From positions 1 to 64,000 of the forward strand of contig NZ_JAAGLY010000016.1 in assembly GCF_010548375.1 (NCBI RefSeq): a stretch of 64,000 bases of DNA, in the 5' to 3' direction. The translations under genes were made by a program, and so were the position numbers. This DNA comes from Streptomyces sp. SID13726 (GTDB taxonomy: Bacteria > Actinomycetota > Actinomycetes > Streptomycetales > Streptomycetaceae). Below, in pieces: positions 8,645 to 18,032 of this stretch; position 1 is the first letter of the stretch; the number at the start of each line of letters is the position of its first letter. Below the pieces are notes generated by a model. That model had not been told where the DNA came from and made no database searches. It worked only from the letters and a program-made list of their open reading frames with translations.

Positions 8645-9288
8645 TCCGGACGGTAGTCCGAAAACCACCCCGGGAACTCCGTGAGATCGGCGAGAACCAC
8701 ATCCGCCCCGGCCTCGCCCAGTTCCGCGGCGCTGCACGGGCCGGTCGTCACGGCGACGGAGAACGCCTCGGCGACCCGCGCCCCGCGGACGTCTCCGACG
8801 TGGTCGCCGACGTACACGCTCGCGCCGTGCTCGCGCAGCGCCTCGGCCTTCTGCTCGGCCCACAGGTTGCCGATCACCGCGTCCGGCGCCATGCCGAGGT
8901 GCTTCATGTGCAGCCTGGCGTTGGGCTCCCACTTGGCCGTCACGACGATCGCCCGCCCACCGGCCGCCTGCACGGCCTCGATCGCCTCACGGGCGCCGGG
9001 CATCGCGAGGGTGCCGTCGATGGCGTACGACGGGTAGAGCTCGCGGTACAGATCCGACACCGCCGGAATCTCCTCCGCCGCGAACCAGTACGCCATCTCC
9101 TCCGCCAACGGCGGCCCCAGCCGCGTGACCACGAGGTCGGCATCGACATACGTCCCCGTCCGCTCCGACAACTCCACCCAGCAGGCGCGGATGCCCGGCC
9201 GGGAGTCGATGAGCGTCATGTCGAGATCGAAGCCGACGGTCGGGGCGGGGGTGGGGGCGGAGATGCTTGTAGAGGCCATATGGGTCAT
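8623..9288 (-). CDS. HAD-superfamily phosphatase
   Basis: 221 residues. The N-terminal motif GFDLDMTLIDSR (nucleophile Asp21 and general acid Asp23), the VTAK motif II, the Lys in HMKHLG/EQKAEAL and the GDHVGDV motif IV are all present, as in phosphoglycolate-phosphatase-like HAD enzymes with a helical cap. It hydrolyses a phosphate ester of unknown identity in the cytosol. A second ATG lies three codons downstream (9279); neither start has a strong ribosome binding site, and a leaderless transcript is possible. Confidence 0.88.
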   Translation of the reverse strand: MTHMASTSISAPTPAPTVGFDLDMTLIDSRPGIRACWVELSERTGTYVDADLVVTRLGPPLAEEMAYWFAAEEIPAVSDLYRELYPSYAIDGTLAMPGAREAIEAVQAAGGRAIVVTAKWEPNARLHMKHLGMAPDAVIGNLWAEQKAEALREHGASVYVGDHVGDVRGARVAEAFSVAVTTGPCSAAELGEAGADVVLADLTEFPGWFSDYRPDYLPARA

Positions 9289-9376
9289 TGTGCCCGGGGG
9301 GCTGGGTGGGCAGACACCGGGTTTTCGGCGGCGGGCGACGGCTCCTCCCAGCCCAACCCGGACAGGTCCTCCCCGT

Positions 9377-10495
9377 CTACCGCCGCCGCTGTGACCGCCA
9401 CACCAAGAAGAGTGCCGATGCCACGGCCGCCCCCCGCACCACCCACGGCCAGGTCTCGGCGATCGCGTCGTTCATGTGGCCCTTGGTGATGGGCTCGCCC
9501 CAGCGGCCCTCGTTGCGGCCCCAGAGCCAGACGAGGCCGGCGGTGAGGGCCAGGGTGGGGAGGAAGACGACGGCCCACTTGGTCTCGGCGTCGGAGAGGC
9601 GGCGGGAGGCCCAGGCGATGAGCCAGCCGACGAGGAGGACGAGGAGGTTGCCGAGGACGGCGCCGGTGACGAGGAGGGCGGCGGCCAGCAGGAGGAGGGG
9701 GTTGCTCCAGCCGCCGGCGACAGGGGCTCGCGGGCCGCGGAAGAGGCGGCGGGCCGGGGCGGCGGGCGCCGGCTTGGGCACGGCCCTGGGCTTCCACCAG
9801 GCCGACGCGCGCGTCTTCGCCGGTGCCTCCGCCTGCTCGGTCTCCTCGGCCTCCGCCTTCTCCACCGTCGGCTCCGGCTCCGGCTTCTCCTTCGGCGGCG
9901 GCTTCAGCAGCTCCGGGATCTCCACCCCGCCGACGAAACCCGGCACGCTGTCGCCGACCCCGAAGGGGCTGCTGTCCACCCGCCACCAGTCGGGCTGCGA
10001 GGCGCTGTCGCCGAGTTCGTTCAGACCGGCCTGGTGGGGTCCCGCGGACGCGTCGGCGGGACCCGGCGGCGGGGCGTCGGCGGGACGCGGACCCGGTACG
10101 ACCTTCCGCAGCCCCTTCCAGCGCCGCTCACCGTCCGCCCCCGTGCCCGCCCCGCGCCAGTCGTGCTCCTCCCGCGCGCCCCTGCCGCGCCGCTCCGCCG
10201 CCTCCTCCGACTCGCGGTCCCGCTGTACGGGCATGGAGACCACCGGCGTCTGCGCGGCGCCGCCCGCCGTGCCGCCCGCGGCGGTGACCACGTCGTCGGG
10301 GCTGCCCAGCCTGGCGATGATCCTGCGGACGGCGGCGGGCGAGTCCACCGGTGCCTTGGCGCGCCGCCGGTCGATCTCGTTGCGCAACTCGGAGACGAGC
10401 CGCATCCGGGTGGACGACGGCAACTGCCGCTGCTGCGCGACGTCACCGACACGGCTCAGATACTCGTAGACGACCTGGTCGCTCTCGATACCCAC
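9377..10495 (-). CDS. Membrane protein with N-terminal HAAS-like domain
   Basis: 372 residues from GTG 10495, chosen because GGAGG lies 7 nt upstream and the protein begins VGIESDQVVYEYLSRV. Residues 1-75 form a helical domain with RLVSELRNEIDRRR and RIIARLGSPDDVV, resembling HAAS/DUF1700 regions of actinobacterial membrane regulators. Residues 80-230 are charged and Pro-rich linker. About five hydrophobic helices follow (from about residue 255). The reading frame stays open another 2.6 kb upstream, but that extension is antisense to the helicase-associated gene and is not real. Function unknown; a membrane sensor or PadR-partner role is only a guess. Confidence 0.75.
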   Translation of the reverse strand: MGIESDQVVYEYLSRVGDVAQQRQLPSSTRMRLVSELRNEIDRRRAKAPVDSPAAVRRIIARLGSPDDVVTAAGGTAGGAAQTPVVSMPVQRDRESEEAAERRGRGAREEHDWRGAGTGADGERRWKGLRKVVPGPRPADAPPPGPADASAGPHQAGLNELGDSASQPDWWRVDSSPFGVGDSVPGFVGGVEIPELLKPPPKEKPEPEPTVEKAEAEETEQAEAPAKTRASAWWKPRAVPKPAPAAPARRLFRGPRAPVAGGWSNPLLLLAAALLVTGAVLGNLLVLLVGWLIAWASRRLSDAETKWAVVFLPTLALTAGLVWLWGRNEGRWGEPITKGHMNDAIAETWPWVVRGAAVASALFLVWRSQRRR

Positions 10496-10660
10496 GAAGT
10501 CCCCTCCGGGGCGGGTGCGTTGGATACCCCGTGGCACGACGTTAGCGCAGGCAGGTGTCGCCGGGACGGGGCCGGTGCCGGGCCGGCTCGCCCATCCGCG
10601 GCCGCGCTCCGGTCGCCTGGTGCGGGACCCGTCCACAGGGCACCCGCTACCGTTGGTCGG

Positions 10661-13183
10661 ATGAGCAACCCGGCCGTACCGCCGCGCTCCCTCGCGGAAG
10701 CGCTCAGGGCCAGGGACGACGTCTCCCTGGCCGCGCTCCTGCGTGCCCGCCCCGACCTCATCACCCCCGTGCCGACGGACCTCACCCAGCTCGCGACCCG
10801 GGCCGGGACGCGGGCGTCGGTGGTGCGGGCGCTGGAGCGGCTGGACCGTTTCGCGCTCCAGACGGCCGAGGCGTTGGCCGTGGCGGCGGACCCGGCGCCG
10901 CACGACGAGTTGCTGGCCCTGCTGACCGGCGACGGCGGCGACCCGGCGGTCTCGGCGGCGCTGCCCCGCGCGCTCGGCACGCTGCGGGAGCAGGCCCTGG
11001 TGTGGGGCGAGGACGACCGGCTGCGGCTGGTCCGCACGGCCCGTGAGCTGCTCGCGCCCTCGCCGCAGCATCCGTCGCCGACGGGGCTCGGGCCGACCGT
11101 GCGGGAGGCGACGGCGGGGATGTCGCCGGGCCGCATCCAGGACATCGTGACGACGGCGGGGCTCGGCTCGACCCACGACGCGGTGTCGGCGCTGGCCTCG
11201 CTGACGGAGCTGTTCACCGACCGCAAGCGGATGGCGACGCTGCTCGCGGGGCTGCCGGAGGAGTCCCGGGAGGTGCTGTCGCGGCTGGTGTGGGGGCCGC
11301 CGTACGGACAGGTCACCGCCGATCCCGCGGCCCATCTGCGGCGGCTCCTGGACCTGGGGCTGCTGGTGCCGACGACGCCCGGGACGGTCGTACTCCCCCG
11401 GGAGGTGGCCCTGCATCTGCGCGGCGGGCGGGCGCACCGCGCGGTGGAGCCGGTGGCGCCGGCGGTGGAGCCCGCGGCGAGCCACCGTCCACAGGTTGTG
11501 GACGCGACGGCGGCCGGGCAGGCGTACACCGCGCTCGCGACCGTCGAGGAGCTGCTGAAGGACTGGGACGAGGGCGGGCCCGCGGTGCTGCGGGCGGGCG
11601 GCCTGAGCGTCCGCGACCTCAAGCGCACGGCCGTGGCGCTGGACGTGGCGGAACCGGTGGCCGCGTTCTGGGTGGAACTGGCCTACGCGGCGGGCCTGAT
11701 CGCCTCCGACGGCGAGGCCGACGAGCGGTACGCCGCGACCCCGGCCCACGACGAGTGGCTGGAGCAGCCCGCCGCCCAGCGCTGGGCGCGGCTCGCGGAG
11801 GCGTGGCTGACGGCGACGCGGGTGGCGGGCGTGGTCGGCGGGCGCGACGCGAAGGACCGCACCCTCTCGGCGCTCGGCCCCGGCCTCGACCGCAGCGCGG
11901 CGCCAGAGGTACGACACCGGGTGCTGACCCTCCTCGCGGGCCTGCCGGAGGGCACGTCCCCGTCGGCCGCGTCGGTCCTGACCCGGCTGCGCTGGGAACG
12001 TCCGCTGCGGGGGCCGCAGCGCGAGGACGACCTGCGGTCCCGGCTCGCCGAGTGGACGCTGAACGAGGCGGAGCTGCTGGGGGTGACGGGGCGGGGGGCG
12101 CTGTCGGGGCACGGGCGGGCGCTGCTGGGCGCCACCGCGCCGAGGACGGCGTCCGTCGCACCGCAGGGCCCCGGCGACAAGCTGCCCGTGCACCACCATC
12201 GCCCCGCGGTCACGGAACCCCTCTCCGCCGCCGAGCAGGCCACCGCGTCGGCCGCGTCCGCCCGGCTCCTCGCCCCGCTGCTGCCCGAGCCGCTGGACCA
12301 CGTCCTGCTCCAGGCCGACCTGACCGCGGTGGCCCCCGGGCCGCTGGAGCGTCCGCTCGCGGAGGTGCTCGGGGTGCTCGCGGACGTGGAGTCGAAGGGC
12401 GGGGCGACGGTGTACCGGTTCACGCCGGGGTCGGTCAGACGGGCCCTTGACGCCGGGCAGGCCGCCTCCGACCTGCACGCCTTCCTCGCCGCGCACTCGC
12501 GGACGCCGGTCCCGCAGCCGCTGACCTATCTGATCGACGACGTGGCCCGCAAGCACGGCCATCTGCGGGTCGGCGCGGCCTCGGCCTACGTCCGCTGCGA
12601 CGACGACGCCGTCCTGAACGAGATCCTCGCCGACAAGCGCGCGAGCGGTCTGCGGCTGCGCCGCCTGGCCCCCACGGTGCTGGCCGCCCAGGCGGACCCG
12701 GCGACCCTCCTGGACGGCCTGCGCGCGATGGGCTTCGCCCCGGCCGCCGAGTCCGCGGAGGGCGACGTCCTGATCACCCGCGCCCACGCCCACCGCACCC
12801 CGCCCGGCACGGCCCCCGAACCCGTCCCCGACGGCCCCCCGATCCCCGACGCCACCCTCCTCTCGGCCGCGATCCGAGCCATCCGCGCGGGCGACCTCGC
12901 CTCCACGACCCCCCGCAAGAACCCCGCCCAGCCCCCGCACTCCACCGGCGAACTCCCCCGCACCAGCCCCGCCGACACCCTCGCCACCATGCAGGCCGCC
13001 GTCCTCACCGGCGACGCCCTCTGGATCGGCTACGTCAACGCCGAGGGCTCCGCCACCCAACGCGTCATCGCCCCCATCCGCGTCGAGGGCGGCTTCGTGA
13101 CGGCGTACGACCACACGGCGGACGAGGTGCGGACGTATCCGTTGCACCGGGTGACGGGGGTGGCGGAGCTGGCGGAGGGTTGA
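10661..13183 (+). CDS. Helicase-associated (Helicase_C_3-like) protein
   Basis: 840 residues from ATG 10661, opening with SLAEALRARDDVSLAALL. The N-terminal half is winged-helix-like with repeated helical modules; no Walker A or DExH motif is present, so it is not itself a helicase. The C-terminal half carries the helicase XPB/Ssl2 N-terminal-type domain: a D-rich region with VLLQADLTAVAPGPL, then RFTPGSVRRALDAG, and a YLIDDVARKHG segment. This family accompanies bacterial XPB helicases and is thought to act with them in DNA repair or transcription coupling. The XPB gene lies 4.85 kb downstream on the same strand, separated by an insert. The last 100 residues contain a WYL-like segment (LWIGYVNAEG). 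Confidence 0.85.
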   Translation: MSNPAVPPRSLAEALRARDDVSLAALLRARPDLITPVPTDLTQLATRAGTRASVVRALERLDRFALQTAEALAVAADPAPHDELLALLTGDGGDPAVSAALPRALGTLREQALVWGEDDRLRLVRTARELLAPSPQHPSPTGLGPTVREATAGMSPGRIQDIVTTAGLGSTHDAVSALASLTELFTDRKRMATLLAGLPEESREVLSRLVWGPPYGQVTADPAAHLRRLLDLGLLVPTTPGTVVLPREVALHLRGGRAHRAVEPVAPAVEPAASHRPQVVDATAAGQAYTALATVEELLKDWDEGGPAVLRAGGLSVRDLKRTAVALDVAEPVAAFWVELAYAAGLIASDGEADERYAATPAHDEWLEQPAAQRWARLAEAWLTATRVAGVVGGRDAKDRTLSALGPGLDRSAAPEVRHRVLTLLAGLPEGTSPSAASVLTRLRWERPLRGPQREDDLRSRLAEWTLNEAELLGVTGRGALSGHGRALLGATAPRTASVAPQGPGDKLPVHHHRPAVTEPLSAAEQATASAASARLLAPLLPEPLDHVLLQADLTAVAPGPLERPLAEVLGVLADVESKGGATVYRFTPGSVRRALDAGQAASDLHAFLAAHSRTPVPQPLTYLIDDVARKHGHLRVGAASAYVRCDDDAVLNEILADKRASGLRLRRLAPTVLAAQADPATLLDGLRAMGFAPAAESAEGDVLITRAHAHRTPPGTAPEPVPDGPPIPDATLLSAAIRAIRAGDLASTTPRKNPAQPPHSTGELPRTSPADTLATMQAAVLTGDALWIGYVNAEGSATQRVIAPIRVEGGFVTAYDHTADEVRTYPLHRVTGVAELAEG

Positions 13184-13273
13184 GGACGGGCCCCCTCAAG
13201 CCGGTTGCGTTTTGACAGTCTCGCCGTCACACCGCAGCGCCGCCGGGCATGCTGGTCCGAGAAGGGGGAGCGC

Positions 13274-14911
13274 ATGGGAAAGGCCTCGAGGAAGAAGCAG
13301 GAACGGCGATCACGGAGGGCTGCTCCGGGCGAAATCGGCACCGGGGGTGATCCACAGAATGTCAGTGCCGACGCTCTCGAAGCTTTGCTCCGCTCAAATG
13401 CACCCGACGAGCTGAGCCTGGCCGGCGCCTACGCTTTCGGCTACCTCGCACTCGCAGCAGCTCAGTTGAACGAGGACGTACCAGACTGGTTTCACAGCAT
13501 CGACCCCCTCGACACGCTGTTCCTGGGGACCGCCTGGCCGAAGGCCTTCGTCGATGAACTGCAGTTCGCCAACGCGCGCGACGCCTGGTTGCGCCTGCTG
13601 CACGGCACCGTGCACGGCAAGGGAATCGAGCGTTTTGTCCGCGAGACCGTGGCAGCGAGCGAGGAACTGGAAATGCCGGTGGACGACGGGGAGTTCCTTC
13701 TCGCGCTCACTGGTCGGCTTGCGTCGGCCGGGCTCGACCGACGCCGCCTGCCCCGCCGACTTCTGCCAGGGGCCGCGCTCCAGGGCTGTCGCGCGGTCTG
13801 CGGACCGTCACCGGACCTGCGACTGCCCGAACCGCCGGAGGACGCGAAGGAACGGGTGAGGCAGTTCTGGAAGGAAACGGCCGAGTCGTCCTGGACCGGT
13901 AGCACACCACGGGCAATTCTCCGCAACGGACTACGGCGGTTCAAGGAGCAAGGGCTCCCGGTGAAGAAGGAATCCGCACTGCTGCTCGGGGCCCTGTACG
14001 CGGCTCTCCTGACGAAGCCCGGTGAACCTCTGGACGATATGGGCGAACACGCCTGGACATGGGCGATGTCCCTGGACGAGACGTCGTCACTGGTGCCGGT
14101 GCTCGACATCCTCGCCCTTGCCCCCGAGTTGGGGCTTTCAGTCACCGAGACCCTCGGGCGCCTTTTCGCCGTCCCGGCCTTCACCCAGCCGATCCCCTCC
14201 GAGGCCCTGATCTGGACCAGTTCTCCCGGCCTCGCTCTGCCGCGCCTGGCATTCGAGCTGGGTGTCACCGAGGTGTCGACGGTGGACCGGACGATCACGC
14301 CGGATCTGCTGGACTGGGTGGGCATGCACGCGAGGATGGACCTGAGCACTACCGTTCGACGCAGGGATGTCGACGACGAGACGAGCGACGACGGGCCGCA
14401 GGACGAGGATGGCCCACCCGCGGAGTCTGATGGGCAATGGGACGAACGGCGTGAAGCCGTGCGCGTGGCGGCGTTGAACAAGGTCCGTAAGAAGTCCGGT
14501 AAGACGGCAGCCTCTCCTGGACGGTCCCGTCCGCCCGTCGAGCGTATCTGGAACGCAGACGGGAGTTCCGTGGTGCGGTTCGACGAACATCGCTGGCAGA
14601 AGCTCGCGGACGGCATGGAAGGCCTGTGCCGAGAGTTCCGTGAGAAGTTCGGCCGCGAACCGGGACCGGACGACCCGCTGTTCTTCGACCCCGATGCCGA
14701 CGAACCCATGCCTCTGAGCAGGGAGCACTTCGATGACATGCTGCGAGACGTGGCGGACCGGGCTGTCGAACATGGTGTCGACCCGGCGTTCCTTCACGCC
14801 TGGCGCGAGGTCGGTTACGTGGTCACCGAGGAGAACATGAGCATGTTCACCGCAGCCGAGGTGCTCACCTTCAGCAGGGCCGTAGCCCGGTACCGCCAGG
14901 GCAGGGAATGA
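13274..14911 (+). CDS. Unrecognised 545-residue protein, first gene of a STAND operon
   Basis: Starts at ATG 13274 behind GGGGGAG; an upstream in-frame ATG at 13205 would add only leader-like residues. The N terminus is strongly basic (MGKASRKKQERRSRR), suggesting nucleic-acid or membrane contact. The body is alpha-helical without transmembrane segments; a low-complexity acidic linker (residues about 375-410, rich in Asp) separates it from a C-terminal region with FDEHRWQKLADGMEGL and an acidic PDDPLFFDPDADEPM motif. I recognise no catalytic signature. The TGA overlaps the ATG of the downstream STAND NTPase gene (ATGA), so the two proteins are made together. Codons use more A/T in third positions than the flanking core genes. 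It may be an effector, target mimic or partner of the NTPase. Confidence 0.8.
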   Translation: MGKASRKKQERRSRRAAPGEIGTGGDPQNVSADALEALLRSNAPDELSLAGAYAFGYLALAAAQLNEDVPDWFHSIDPLDTLFLGTAWPKAFVDELQFANARDAWLRLLHGTVHGKGIERFVRETVAASEELEMPVDDGEFLLALTGRLASAGLDRRRLPRRLLPGAALQGCRAVCGPSPDLRLPEPPEDAKERVRQFWKETAESSWTGSTPRAILRNGLRRFKEQGLPVKKESALLLGALYAALLTKPGEPLDDMGEHAWTWAMSLDETSSLVPVLDILALAPELGLSVTETLGRLFAVPAFTQPIPSEALIWTSSPGLALPRLAFELGVTEVSTVDRTITPDLLDWVGMHARMDLSTTVRRRDVDDETSDDGPQDEDGPPAESDGQWDERREAVRVAALNKVRKKSGKTAASPGRSRPPVERIWNADGSSVVRFDEHRWQKLADGMEGLCREFREKFGREPGPDDPLFFDPDADEPMPLSREHFDDMLRDVADRAVEHGVDPAFLHAWREVGYVVTEENMSMFTAAEVLTFSRAVARYRQGRE

Positions 14912-17292
14912 CTGACAGTACCGAGAACCACATCAGTGGCGGAGTCTTCTTCGGCTTCGTGGTTCAGGGGCGGGACATCACTCTGACGCTGCCGGACCGC
15001 CCGGACCCAGCACTCGCCGGACTGCCCAGACAGTCAGCGACCTTCGCGGGACGTCGCACCGAACTGGACCAAGCTCTCTCGGCCCTGGCGCCGACAACAG
15101 CAGGCGGTACCGCGGGCACTGTGGCGGTAACCGGGCTGGCCGGCACGGGCAAGACGGAACTGGTGCTCCAAACAGCTCACCGAGCGCGGGAAGAGGGCTT
15201 GTTCCCCGGCGGAGTGCTGTACATCGATCTGCACGGTTACGACGGGGAACGCAAGGTGTCACCGAAGCGGGCGCTGGACACCGCTCTCCGAGCACTCGGC
15301 GTCCCTCCGGAGCACATCCCTCCCCGGATCGACGAGCGGGTGGGCGTCTATCGTTCCGCGCTCGCCGCCCTGGCCGCCGCCGGGCGACGGGTCCTGGTCG
15401 TCCTGGACGACGTACCGGCCAGCGACAGAGTCCGCCTTCTCCTGCCGAGTGACGCAAGCACGGGCACTCTCATCTCCTCCCGGCACTCTCTCGCGGACCT
15501 GGACGCACTGACGCTGACACTGCGGGAACTGCCCTGCGACGAGGGACGAGAGCTGCTGAGCGGTGCCCTGCGCACGGCGTTCCCCGAAGACACGAGGGTG
15601 ACGGCCGAGGCAGACGAGGCGGACCGGCTCGTCGCGCTCTGCGGTGGTCTGCCGCTGGCCCTGCGCATCCTGGCGTCCCTCCTCATCGACGTCCCGAGTC
15701 GGCCCCTTGCCGACCTACGTCAGGACCTCGAGGACGCGCATTCCAGGCTGTCCGTCCTGACCCGGGAGAAACGCGCCGTGACCGCGGCCTTCGAGCTGTC
15801 GTACCGGAGGCTCACCAAGGATCAGGCCAGGCTCTTCCGACTGCTGTGGCTCCATCCCGGACCGGACTTCTCCGCCGAGGCCACGGCTCAGCTTTACGGC
15901 GGGAGCGTCGAGGAGGCCAAAGGGCTACTGCTGGATCTGGGCCGCAGACACCTGGTCGAACAGCATCTGGAGCGGCCGTACGGCCGCTGGCAGCAGCACA
16001 GCCTCGTACGTCTCTATGCCCGGGAGCAGCTCGTATCGGGTGACGACGACTGGGGCAAGTGCCTCATCCGTCTGCTCGCGTACCTCTATGAGAGGGCCGC
16101 CCTCGCATGTGAGGCCGCCTTCACCCCCATCCCACCGAAGCCCACGCAGGTCTTCGCCGACCGTGCTGCGGCGCTGCGGTGGCTCGAGGCCGAGCGGCAC
16201 ACTCTGGTAGCGGCCACCCTCTGGTCACACAGCGCCACCGACGACCTGATGTGTGCGGCCTTGGCGATGTCCGTCTCCCAGTTCCTCATGGAGGCACGTC
16301 ACCTGGACGAAGCCGGGCAGGTGCTCACCGCGGGCATCCGGTCCAGTCGGAGGCTCAAGGACGGTTTTCGTGAGGCTTCCCTGCTGAGCTCCCACGGCGT
16401 GGTTCTACGGGACCAGCGCAAGCTGCGAAAGTCGATTCGGGCACACCACAGGGCGATCAAGATCTGCCGGAGACTGAAGAAGCGCCGCGCCCTCGCCGGC
16501 GCCCTGAACAACCTGGGACTCTCACTGCACGATCAGCGCAGGTTCGAACAGGCCGTGGCAGCCCATACCGAGGCCGCGCAGCTGTTCAAGCGCTCCGGGG
16601 ACAGAACCGGAGTGGCAGGCGCCCTCAGCAACACCGGCGAGACGCTGACGGAACTGGGCCGCACGGAGGAGGCCACCCGCAATCTCCGCAAGGCGGCGAA
16701 GATCTTCCGGAAACAGGGCGACCTTCATGGTTACGCGCAAGCTTTGGGCAGCCTGGCCACCGCGACGCGCAACGCCGGGAAAGCCAACCGGGCCCTGGAA
16801 CTGCACCAACGCGCGCTCGAGATGGCCGACGGCTTCCTGATGCCCCATGAACGCGCAGTCGAACTGTCCAACTTCTCCGGCACCCTGGTGGCTGCCGGGG
16901 ACTTCGAAGCGGCCCTCACGGCACAGCAGGAGGCACTGGGTACGTTCCGGCACCTGGGGGATCACTCCGGTGAAGCCCGGACCTTGGGCAACATGGCCCT
17001 CGTACGGCAGCGGCAGGGCAAGTGGGGCAAGGCGGTGCGGCTGCACACCCTCGCATTGGAGACATTCCTCGAGAGCAAGGACGATCACGGTCTCGCCGAC
17101 GAACTCTCGGCTCTGGCGGTCGCTCTTGTGGAGCAGGGGCACAACACCGAGGCCCTGGAGAACTTGGAACTCGCCGCCGATCTGTATCACCAGACGGGCG
17201 ACGCCGAGAGCGCCGGCCACGCGCTGTCCCTGGTCGACCAGGTGAGGCGGCGGAACGGAGTCGCAGCCCGGCCCGGCGTCCGCCGAAAGTGA
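14908..17292 (+). CDS. STAND NTPase with NB-ARC and TPR domains
   Basis: 794 residues. The N terminus holds a short motif (HISGGVFFGFVVQGRDI) that I know from many Streptomyces NB-ARC/TPR proteins. NB-ARC core: Walker A GLAGTGKT at 76-83, Walker B VLVVLDDV at 162-169, an SSRH sensor segment near 190, and GGLPLAL at 246-252. A winged-helix region follows, then at least six tetratricopeptide repeats from about residue 480 (patterns such as ALNNLGLSLHDQRRFEQAV, ALSNTGETLTELGRTEEA). There is no DNA-binding BTAD domain, so it is not a SARP regulator. This architecture matches bacterial NLR-like STAND proteins used as sensors in defence or signalling. Its ATGA overlap with the preceding 545-residue gene indicates a two-component unit. 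Confidence 0.9.
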   Translation: MTDSTENHISGGVFFGFVVQGRDITLTLPDRPDPALAGLPRQSATFAGRRTELDQALSALAPTTAGGTAGTVAVTGLAGTGKTELVLQTAHRAREEGLFPGGVLYIDLHGYDGERKVSPKRALDTALRALGVPPEHIPPRIDERVGVYRSALAALAAAGRRVLVVLDDVPASDRVRLLLPSDASTGTLISSRHSLADLDALTLTLRELPCDEGRELLSGALRTAFPEDTRVTAEADEADRLVALCGGLPLALRILASLLIDVPSRPLADLRQDLEDAHSRLSVLTREKRAVTAAFELSYRRLTKDQARLFRLLWLHPGPDFSAEATAQLYGGSVEEAKGLLLDLGRRHLVEQHLERPYGRWQQHSLVRLYAREQLVSGDDDWGKCLIRLLAYLYERAALACEAAFTPIPPKPTQVFADRAAALRWLEAERHTLVAATLWSHSATDDLMCAALAMSVSQFLMEARHLDEAGQVLTAGIRSSRRLKDGFREASLLSSHGVVLRDQRKLRKSIRAHHRAIKICRRLKKRRALAGALNNLGLSLHDQRRFEQAVAAHTEAAQLFKRSGDRTGVAGALSNTGETLTELGRTEEATRNLRKAAKIFRKQGDLHGYAQALGSLATATRNAGKANRALELHQRALEMADGFLMPHERAVELSNFSGTLVAAGDFEAALTAQQEALGTFRHLGDHSGEARTLGNMALVRQRQGKWGKAVRLHTLALETFLESKDDHGLADELSALAVALVEQGHNTEALENLELAADLYHQTGDAESAGHALSLVDQVRRRNGVAARPGVRRK

Positions 17293-17327
17293 TCACCAGT
17301 AGGTGAAGGGGGCGCCCTCAACCCCCC

Positions 17328-17867
17328 TCAGCAGTCGGTGACCGGTGAGTCCGCCGGCAGGGCGAAGTGGGTGCGGGCTGCCTGTTCGAGGGTTGTCGAG
17401 GGTGTGGTGGTCTTCAGGGCCGCCGTGGTCGTGGGGCCGAAGTGGGTGGTCAGCCAGTCGCTGTGGAGGGCGCCGTCGGGGGGCGTCTCCTGGGAGACGA
17501 TGCGGTAGTCGCCGTCCGGTTGCCGGCGCAGGCCGAGGAGTTGGGGGGTCTCGGCGCCGGCGCACTCGACGAGGGTGCCCGAGCGGATTCCGTACTCCAC
17601 GCAGAGGGTGGTGACGCCGGCGCGGATCAGGCCGGCGTGCTCGGCGAGGTCGATCGCGTCGGCGTGGCAGAACCAGCGGGCCCTGAGCTGTGGCTCGGTC
17701 TCGCCGTAGCCGGTGCCGTGGGCCTCGGACATCAGCCGGGCCTCGATCGCCGGCCGCACCTGGCTCCAGAGGTCCGCGTCGACGGCGGCGGGGCGGCTCG
17801 CCCACACGCCGGTGGCCACCAGCACCACCAGCGCGCCCCCGCCGACCACCCAGCCGCCCGTGGACAT
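17328..17867 (-). CDS. Membrane-anchored or secreted protein of unknown function
   Basis: 179 residues from ATG 17867, preferred because GGAGG lies 9 nt upstream; an ATG at 17873 adds two residues but leaves only 4 nt. One N-terminal hydrophobic segment (GGWVVGGGALVVLVATGVW) acts as a signal anchor, followed by an extracytoplasmic domain with three Cys (in WFCHADAID, TLCVEYG and the C-terminal VTDC) plus VECAGAE. No known domain recognised. It converges on the STAND operon with only 35 bp between stops and diverges from the XPB helicase gene. Confidence 0.7.
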   Translation of the reverse strand: MSTGGWVVGGGALVVLVATGVWASRPAAVDADLWSQVRPAIEARLMSEAHGTGYGETEPQLRARWFCHADAIDLAEHAGLIRAGVTTLCVEYGIRSGTLVECAGAETPQLLGLRRQPDGDYRIVSQETPPDGALHSDWLTTHFGPTTTAALKTTTPSTTLEQAARTHFALPADSPVTDC

Positions 17868-18032
17868 CCCCATACGCCCTCCCCACACCGCTCCCGCCAG
17901 TGCTCCCGCCAGTCAAGACACCCGAGCAGGTGCCGGGGTTGCACGGCGACCGCCGCCGGGACCGCTCGGCCTCCCGTGATCGTCGCCGGTTGAGGCACAC
18001 TGGACGTTTGGCCCGTGCGGAAGGATGTGCGT

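Noticed and set aside
10496..13147. Upstream extension of the HAAS-like membrane protein frame on the minus strand
   Set aside because: It lies antisense to the helicase-associated gene, while a GTG with a strong ribosome binding site at 10495 gives a sensible protein.
14908..17292. SARP-type pathway regulator
   Set aside because: NB-ARC and TPR regions are present, but the N-terminal winged-helix and BTAD domains of SARPs are missing.
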